This document shows, piece by piece, positions 54,010 to 64,000 of a stretch of DNA of 64,000 nt. Origin of the DNA: Halocaridina rubra. Its lineage: Eukaryota; Arthropoda; Malacostraca; Decapoda; Atyidae. The position numbers and the translations under genes are program-made. The notes below the pieces were generated by a model. It saw only the letters and a program-made list of their open reading frames with translations. It did no database searches and was not told where the DNA came from. Positions within the stretch are counted from its first letter, which is position 1; each line of letters opens with the position of its first letter. The DNA lies in the NCBI GenBank assembly GCA_037179515.1, contig JAXCGZ010005691.1:85001-149000 (forward strand), written 5' to 3'.

Positions 54010-54103
54010 TTAATGAGGCCCCATCCCCTGATCTTCTGTCATTATCTTCTTTATCTCCCCTTTGTCTGGAAGTATTCTGTAACGAAAATTTTTCTTCTCT
54101 TCT
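54010..54103 (-). promoter_or_regulatory. Candidate -1 ribosomal frameshift region, ORF1/ORF2 overlap
   Basis: A 94-nt window is open in both the ORF1 frame and the -1 (ORF2) frame. It contains AAATTTT on minus (plus 54085-54091). In the ORF1 frame this is A|AAT|TTT, the X XXY YYZ form of a -1 slippery site. It lies just after the last -1-frame stop. A weak hairpin CTTCC/GGGAG is possible about 12 nt downstream. Conserved in the copies at 15.5 and 50.3 kb. Candidate only. Confidence 0.5.
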
Positions 54104-55053
54104 TCATTTCTTTCAACATTTAACCTTCTTGCCTCTTGCAACAAGTTTTTGATCTTTCCCATCTCTTCCTGTGTTCTGTATCGTCTAATGAACACTTCTT
54201 TGCATTCTTGAAGGTCTTTTAGACTTTTATTTCTCAACAATATTTCCCTACATGTTTCCCCTCTCTCAAAGGTTACTTTTGTTGGTCTCGGCTTTCCTTC
54301 CCTCGAATATTTACCTAGTTGGTGTATGTTTACAATATCCTCAGGACCACATACTACTCCAAGCTTTCTTATCAGGTCTACAACGCTAGCTTTATTTTCT
54401 TCAAGTCTCCCCTGCCATGTTGGCTCCTGGGATTCACTTATGCCTGAGACTACCACTGTCTTCTCCTTATCAAGTGCCTGTCTGATGAGTGGGTTTGCCC
54501 TTTCCATCACAACGTCTTTCATTTTTTCGATTACTGTCTCTTTATAGTCAACTGTTTGTATGTTTTCCAGTGCCACCACCTTTACAGCCTCTTTTACTGC
54601 CACATTCCCCTTTAGTGCATCAGCAAAGGACGTTTTCATGGCATCATTTTCCATATTCAGCTCCTGGAACTCTTTTCTGAACTGTTCAATGTTTTCCTTA
54701 ATCTGAACATTCCAAGCAGCAATCTCGTCTCTCTCAGAAGAGAGCAGTGAACTAACATCTAATTCCTTTAGGTTGTCATTCAGCTGTTTGTTTTTATCTT
54801 CTTGTTTAGAAATTCTAGATTCTAGTTGACTCTTTTCCCCTTCCAGCTTCTTTATTCTTTTTTCTAGTTCCTTTCTCTCCTGCCCTTGTGCATTATTTGC
54901 CTCCTCCAAACATCTTATTTGTTCTCTGAGTGTTTCATTCTCTTTCATTTCTCCATCCATATTCCGAATTTTATCATCAAGGCTTATAACCATTTCCTCT
55001 AACTTCTTGATTCTCTGTTTAAGTCCCCTGATGACTACCCCTTCTCCCGACAT
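54010..55053 (-). CDS. CR1 ORF1 protein, intact (347 aa): coiled coil plus RRM-like region
   Basis: Starts ATG TCG GGA. Residues ~5-110 are heptad-rich (LKQRIKKLEEMV, LEKRIKKLEGEKSQL), predicting a long coiled coil. Residues ~195-275 hold a hydrophobic strand TVVVSGI and RPTKVTF, resembling the two RNP strands of RRM-like LINE ORF1 proteins; a basic C-terminus follows. No CCHC zinc knuckle is seen. The likely role is RNA binding and RNP assembly. It stops at TAA 54012-54010, only 2 nt before the first counted ORF2 codon. ORF2 is in the -1 frame and overlaps ORF1 back to a TGA at 54106-54104. In this copy a 12-codon in-frame segment near the N-terminus is missing relative to the 15-16 kb copy. 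Confidence 0.88.
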   Translation of the reverse strand: MSGEGVVIRGLKQRIKKLEEMVISLDDKIRNMDGEMKENETLREQIRCLEEANNAQGQERKELEKRIKKLEGEKSQLESRISKQEDKNKQLNDNLKELDVSSLLSSERDEIAAWNVQIKENIEQFRKEFQELNMENDAMKTSFADALKGNVAVKEAVKVVALENIQTVDYKETVIEKMKDVVMERANPLIRQALDKEKTVVVSGISESQEPTWQGRLEENKASVVDLIRKLGVVCGPEDIVNIHQLGKYSREGKPRPTKVTFERGETCREILLRNKSLKDLQECKEVFIRRYRTQEEMGKIKNLLQEARRLNVERNEEEKKNFRYRILPDKGEIKKIMTEDQGMGPH

Positions 55054-56841
<1,788 letters not shown>

Positions 56842-56866
56842 GTGTGACAGTGCGTGCGTGCGTGTG

Positions 56867-57648
56867 ATTACCTAATTACCCAATTGTGATTACCTAATTG
56901 TGTTTACGGGAAAGAGCCCAAAGCTCGTATCTTCCCGTCTCCTGATCGGTTCCATTTTAGACTTACTCATACTTATCATACCTGTCCTTAAAACTATGGA
57001 TTGAGATAGCATTAACTACCTCCTCGCTTAGCCAATTCCAATTATCAACTACTCTTACACTGAAAAAGTATTTCCTTACATCCTGCAAACAAGTTTTCTT
57101 ACGAGGCTTCAAACTATGACCTCTAGTTCTAGAGCCAGCCATATCAAAATATCGATCCCTATCCACTCTATCATAACCATGAAGGAATTTAAAGACTGTC
57201 ACCATATCCCCCCTCACTCTTCTAGCTTCCAGTGATGGCAAGTCTAATTCCCTCAGCCTCTCATCATAACTGAGATTGCGTATTTCTGGCACCAGTTTCG
57301 TGGCATGTCTTTGAACTTTTTCAAGCTTAGCTATGTGCTTTTTCAAGAGCGGATTCCAAAAGGGGGCTGCATATTCGAGTTTTCGCCTCACATAGGTTAC
57401 ATAAATATTTCTGAACATTTCCTTGTCCATGTGCCTGAAGGCTACCCTTACATTTCATAAGAATGCATATGCTGCCCTTACTATGCCATTTATATGTATT
57501 TCTGGAGACAAATCTGCCAGTATGTTTACTCCTAGATATCTCTTATTTTCTGTCTCTTGAAGTTGTACTCCAGCCACAGAGTAGTCAAGCTTGGGCCTTC
57601 TTGCACTTGTACCCATTCTCATTACCTTACATTTTGAAGTAATGAATT
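56867..57648 (-). mobile_element. CR1 LINE 3' fragment (0.78 kb), duplicate pair member 2
   Basis: Three-unit tail (with a TTACCCAATTGT variant) to GAAGTAATGAATT, then GTGTGAGAGTGCGTGCGTGC. It shares the private variant CCTAGATATCTC with member 1. Confidence 0.88.
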
Positions 57649-57673
57649 GTGTGAGAGTGCGTGCGTGCGTGTG

Positions 57674-60510
57674 ATTACCTAATTGTGTTTACGGGAAAGA
57701 GCCCAAAGCTCGTATCTTCCCGTCTCCTGAGCGGTTCCATTTTATACTTAGTGATACTTATCAAACCTGTCCTTAAAACTATGGATTGAGATAGCATTAA
57801 CTACCTCCTCGCTTAGCCAATTCCAATTATCAACTACTCTTACACTGAAAAAGTATTTCCTTACATTCTGCAAAGAAGTTTTCTTACGAAGCTTCAAACT
57901 ATGACCTCTAGTTCTAGAGCCAGTCATATCAAAATATCGATCCCTATCCACTCTATCATAACCATGAAGGAATTTAAAGACTGTCACCATATCCCCCCTC
58001 ACTCTTCTAGCTTCCAGTGATGGTAAGTCTAATTCCCTCAGCCTCTCATCATAACTGAGATTACGTATTTCTGGCACCAGTTTCGTGGCATGTCTTTGAA
58101 CTTTTTCAAGCTTAGCTATGTGCTTTTTCAAGTGCGGATTCCACAAGGGGGCTGCATATTCGAGTTTTCGCCTCACATAGATTACATAAATATTTCTGAA
58201 CATTTCCTTGTCCATGTGCCTGAAGGCTACCCTTACATTTGATAAGAATGCATATGCTGCCCTTACTATGCCATTTATATGTACAGTGTTGCCTCACTTA
58301 TCGCGGTAGTTCGGTTCCGGGACCCACCGCGAACCAGGAAATCCGCGAAGTAGGATCCGCCTACATGTACATAGATATTTTAATATATTTTTACGTTTGC
58401 ACTGTATAAACCCTCCCTGCACTGTTAAAAAAACACCCTTTACATTATAAATAACAGCAAGCATAGTAGATTTTAATGAAAGTGATAGATAAAATTACGG
58501 TGAATGAGGTGATAATGACGTGACATACATACTCTTTTACAATTATTTTTTCATTTACGTACTGTATAAACCCTCCCTGCACTGTTAAAAAAACACCCTT
58601 TACATTATAAATAACAGCAAACAAAGTAGATTTTAATGAAAGTGATAGATAAAATTACGGTGAATGAGGTGATAATGACGTGACATACATACTCATTTAC
58701 AATTATTTTTTCATTTACGTACTGTATAAACCCTCCCTGCACTGTTAAAAAAACACCCTTTACATTATAAATAACAGCAAGCAACGTAAATGTTTATGAA
58801 AGTGATAGATAAAATTACGGTGAATGAGGTGATAATGACGTGACATACATACTCATTTACAATTATTTTTTCATTTATGTACTGTATAAACCCTCCCTGC
58901 ACTGTTAAAAAAACACCCTTTACATTATAAATAACAGCAAGCAACGTAAATTTTTATGAAAGTGATAGATAAAATTATGGTGAATGAGGTGATAATGACG
59001 TGACATACATATCATTTACAATTATTTTTTCATTTACCTACTGTATAAACCCTCCCTGCACTGTTAAAAACAACACCCCTAAAATTATAGATAACAGCAA
59101 GCAACATAAATTTTTATGAAAGTGATAGATAAAATTACGGTGAATGAGGTGATAATGACGTGACATACATACTCATTTACAATTATTTTTTCGTTTACGT
59201 ACTGTATAAACCCTCCCTGCACTGTTAAAAAAAACACCCTTTACATTATAAATAACAGCAAGCAACGTAAATTTTTATGAAAGTGATAGATAAAATTACA
59301 GTGAATGAGGTGATAATGATGTGACATACATACTCATTTACAATTATTTTTTCGTTTACGTACTGTATAAACCCTCCCTGCACTGTTAAAAAAAACACCC
59401 TTAACATTATAGATAACAGCAAGCAACGTAAATTTTTATGAAAGTGATAGGAAAACTTACCGTGAATGTGATGATGACGTGACATACATACTCATTTACA
59501 ATTATTTTTTCGTTTACGTACTGTATAAACCCTCCCTGCACTGTTAAAAAAACACCCTTTACATTATAAATAACAGCAAGCAACGTAAATTTTTATGAAA
59601 GTGATAGATAAAATTACGGTGAATGAGGTGATAATGACATAAAATCATGAAACTACTGGAAATATAAATATATATGCTAGCTCACGTAGCTGTGACCCCA
59701 ATACATTGTACGCTATCGGACACTGTTTTGCATGATGCAATACCCTGTACTGTGAGTTATACTGTACGTACGTATATCTAAATTTATGTTTTTTACTATT
59801 TTTTTTACTGTTTTATTATTCGTAGGCTGGGAAATAATTTTTTTTTATCAATTAAATAATGAAAAAAAAAAATTTTCAATAAAAAAAATGAAAATACTGA
59901 AATTTTTTTTTTCAATATTTTAATATTTTTGCGTATACCCATAAAATAAAATAATAATTTATCCAAAAAAAAAAACGCGATAGAGTGAGACCGCGAACCA
60001 AGAAGCGCGATACAGCGGGGTAACTGTATTTCTGGAGACAAATCTGCTAGTATGTTTACTCCTAGATCTCTCTCATTTTCTGTCTCTTGAAGTTGTACTC
60101 CAGCCACCGAGTAGTCAAGCTTGGGCCTTCTTGAACTTGTACCCATTCTCATTACCTTACATTTTGAAGTATTGAATTTCATTAGCCACTTTTCTGACCA
60201 GTCATGCAGATTATTTAGATCCTCCTGAAGTTCTCTACCATTGTTCTCGTTTTTAACTTTCTTCACAATCTTTGCATCATCTGCAAACATATTCATGAAT
60301 GAATTTACAGACTCTGGTAGGTCATTTACATATACAAGGAACAAAAGTGGCCCTAATACTGAACCCTGTGGAACTCCACTACTAACTCTTCTCCATTCAG
60401 ACACTGAGTGTCTTACTCTAAACCTCTGGTCCCTTCCTTCTAAGTAAGTTTTTATCAATTCCAAAACATTTCCACCTATTCTAGCCATTGCTTGCAGCCT
60501 CCTAATAAGT
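57674..60510 (-). mobile_element. CR1 LINE copy split by the 58.3-60.0 kb element
   Basis: CR1 sequence at 57674-58283 resumes at 60027-60510 at the same consensus position (TTTATATGTA|TTTCTGG, with TA duplicated). Truncated at CTCCTAATAAGTG against GTGTGTG. The post-RT domain is open (57748-58215) and the FADD region lies at 60030-60488. Confidence 0.9.
58284..60026. mobile_element. TA-flanked 1.74-kb element with eight ~160-bp internal repeats (copy 2)
   Basis: Starts CAGTGTTGCCTCACTTATCG and ends CGATACAGCGGGGTAACTG, with TA on each side and a single TA in uninterrupted CR1 copies, so the target duplication is demonstrated. Units are marked by ACTGTATAAACCCTCCCTGC at about 58401, 58561, 58721, 58881, 59040, 59201, 59362 and 59520. 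Same family as 34317-36015. No transposase is visible; Tc1/mariner-pogo-type ends and TSD suggest a non-autonomous element. Confidence 0.85.
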
Positions 60511-60523
60511 GTGTGTGTGTGTG

Positions 60524-61690
<1,167 letters not shown>

Positions 61691-61691
<1 letters not shown>

Positions 61692-61883
61692 TTACCTAAT
61701 TGTGTTTACGGGAAAGAACCCAAAGCTCGTTTCTTCCCGTCTCCTGATCGGTTCCATTTTATACTTAGTGATACTTATCATACCTGTCCTTAAAACTATG
61801 GATTGAGATAGCATTAACTACCTCCTCGCTTAGCGAATTCCAATTATCAACTACTCTTATATTGAAAAAGTATTTCCTTACAT
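61691..61883 (-). mobile_element. CR1 LINE 3' fragment (0.19 kb)
   Basis: Single-unit tail to CCTTACATG, then (GT)n and the next tail. Confidence 0.88.
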
Positions 61884-61900
61884 GTGTGTGTGTGTGTGTG

Positions 61901-64000
61901 ATTACCTAATTGTGATTACCTAATTGTGTTTACGGGAAAGAGCCCAAAGCTCGTATCTTCCCGTCTCCTCATCGGTTCCATTTTATACTTAGTCATACTT
62001 ATCATACCTGTCCTTAAAACTATGGATTGAGATAGCATTAACTACCTCCTCGCTTAGCCAATTCCAATTATGTATTTCCTTACATCCTGCGAAGAAGTTT
62101 TCTTACGAAGCTTCAAACTATGACCTCTAGTTCTAGAGCCAGCCATATCAAAATATCGATCCCTATCCACTCTATCATAACCATGAAGGAATTTAAAGAC
62201 TGTCACCATATCCCCCCTCACTCTTCTAGCTTCCAGTGATGGTAAGTCTAATTCCCTCAGCCTCTCATCATAACTGAGATTGCGTATTTCTGGCACCAGT
62301 TTCGTGGCATGTCTTTGAACTTTTTCAAGCTTAGCTATGTGCTTTTTCAAGTGCGGATTCCAAAAGGGGGCTGCATATTCGAGTTTTGGCCTCACATAGG
62401 TTACATAAATATTTCTGAACATTTCCTTGTCCATGTGCCTGAAGGCATTTCTGGAGACAAATCTGCCAGTATGTTTACTCCTAGATCTCTCTCATTTTCT
62501 GTCTCTTGAAGTTGTACTCCAGCCACCGAGTAGTCAAGCTTGGGCCTTCTTGCACTTGTACCCATTCTCATTACCTTACATTTTGAAGTATTGAATTTCA
62601 TTAGCCACTTTTCTGACCACTCATGCAGATTATTTAGATCCTCCTGAAGTTCTCTACCATTGTTCTCGTTTTTTACTTTCTTCACAATCTTTGCATCATC
62701 TGCAAACATATTCATGAATGAATTTACAGACTCTGGTAGGTCATTTACATATACAAGGAACAAAGGTGGCCCTAAAACTGAACAATGTGGAACTCCACTA
62801 CTAACTCTTCTCCATTCAGACACCGAGTGTCTTACTCTAACCCTCTGTTCCCTTCCTTCTAAGTAAGTTTTTATCCATTCCAAAACATTTCCACCTATTC
62901 TAGCCATTGATTGCAGCTTCCTAATAAGTCTCCCATGTGGAACAGTGTCAAAGCTTTCTGGAAGTCTAGGAATATGCAATCTGCCCAGCCCTCTCTTTCC
63001 TGTAAGATTTGGCTTACCTCATCATAAAATTCTAATAAGTTTGTTACTGTTGATCTACCTTCTCTGAAGCCATGTTGCCTCACTGACAAAAAGTTGAAGG
63101 ATTCCAAGTGAAGAGAGATATGTTTCCTTAGTAGTTTCTCCATAACTTTGCAAACTATGCTGGTCAAGGATACTGGTCTATAGTTCAGAGCCGTATCCCT
63201 CCTTCCCTTTTTGAAGATAGGTATCACATTTGCTTGTTTCCAGCATCTTGGAATCTCCCCCGACTCCAGTGACTCCTTAAATATGATACTTAGTGCCACT
63301 GATATTGTGTTTGCGCATATTTTAAGCACATGAGGGGATATGTCATCGGGACCTGTAGCTTTATGAACATCTAAATCCATCAGCGCTTTGCATACCTCTG
63401 TGGCTGTAAGGTTGATGTTCTCTAATACCGGCCCTTGAGCTTCTATCACTGCAATCTGAGGGGGTGGGGTATTTTCTACTGTAAATACTGACTGAAACTC
63501 CTTGTTCAATTCTTTGCAGATCTCTTCATCCGTCTCAGTGATGCTTCCATCCGCTCTCTTTAGCCTTAAAACCTGTTCTTTTACCTTCAGTTTTCCTCTG
63601 ATAAAGCTGTGGAAAAGCTTGGGATTTTCTTTAGCCTTCCTGGTGATGTCCCTCTCATAGTCTCTCTCTGCCTCTCTCCTTATACTTAGGTAGTCATTTC
63701 TTGCTCTTTTGTAGGTTTGCCAGGCATTTATGTTTTTTCTCCTCCTATACCTTTTCCAGCATTTGTCTCTCCACTCCTTAGCTCTTTTACACCCATTATC
63801 AAACCATTTCTCTCTGGCATGAATTACACCTACTTTGGTGACAGGTATGCAGCAATCTACTATCTTCCCATATTTCTCACAAAAGATGTCATACATTTCT
63901 TGTACAGATTTGTTGTAAAATAAGGTTCTCCAGTCAATAACTGCAAAAAGCTCATTCATTTTGATGTAATCTCCTTTCCGATAGTTCCTCCTCATGTCCT
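61901..64000 (-). mobile_element. CR1 LINE copy running off the window
   Basis: Two-unit tail through RT into the endonuclease-RT linker; still CR1 at base 64000. Small deletions are seen near 62070 (about 22 bp) and 62446 (about 55 bp), plus a 1-nt deletion near 62951 in FDTVP. Confidence 0.9.
62054..64000 (-). pseudogene. CR1 ORF2 remnant, continuing past the window edge
   Basis: Blocks 62054-62434 (C-terminal domain), 62401-62979 (FADD region) and 62895-64000 (linker and RT start) in different frames because of the three small deletions. Confidence 0.88.

Overview
This is eukaryotic, animal DNA. It has no operons. It carries a spliced gene, very dense microsatellites and a large load of retrotransposons and MITE-like elements. 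The gene is MED14, a Mediator subunit. The SSR density, the tRNA-derived SINEs and the CR1-type LINE family together suggest a decapod or other malacostracan crustacean; that placement is inference, not shown by a diagnostic marker.

Layout. (1) 1-9.4 kb: 3' fragments of CR1-clade LINEs, a GGA-rich minisatellite (3.8-4.5 kb), a tRNA-derived SINE and a very dense microsatellite cluster (TA, CT, AC, ATT/AAT, CATA). (2) 9.4-11.2 kb: a dispersed 320-bp repeat and otherwise unassigned sequence. (3) 11.2-24 kb: seven head-to-tail CR1 copies, all on the minus strand, separated by (GT)n tracts. One copy is 4.2 kb with both ORFs broken only by point nonsense codons. Another is split by a 708-bp solo-LTR-like insertion with a CTAC target duplication. 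(4) 24-32 kb: microsatellites, an older CR1 copy, SINEs, a 54-bp tandem repeat (28.9-30.05 kb) and an RTE-like LINE remnant. (5) 32.4-43 kb: the last four recognisable exons of MED14 on the minus strand. Its introns hold foldback elements, a TA-flanked 1.7-kb element built of 169-bp repeats, SINEs and minisatellites. About 340 bp of pure (TA)n lies just after its stop codon. (6) 43.6-64 kb: fourteen more minus-strand CR1 pieces separated by (GT)n. They include one copy with a complete 940-codon ORF2 and a full-length copy with an intact 347-aa ORF1. One copy is split by a second TA-flanked element made of 160-bp repeats.

Main points. The CR1 family encodes ORF1 (coiled coil plus an RRM-like region) and ORF2 (APE-type endonuclease, then reverse transcriptase). 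ORF2 lies in the -1 frame relative to ORF1 and overlaps it. ORF2 has no AUG before codon 135, which is downstream of several endonuclease catalytic residues. The overlap holds an in-frame A AAT TTT heptamer, a candidate -1 frameshift site. Nearly every copy is bounded by (GT)n/(AC)n on both sides, which suggests insertion into, or recombination through, AC microsatellites. MED14 shows a probable GC-AG intron and a roughly 315-residue Gly/Pro/Met/Gln/Ser-rich C-terminal extension built on a 21-bp minisatellite.
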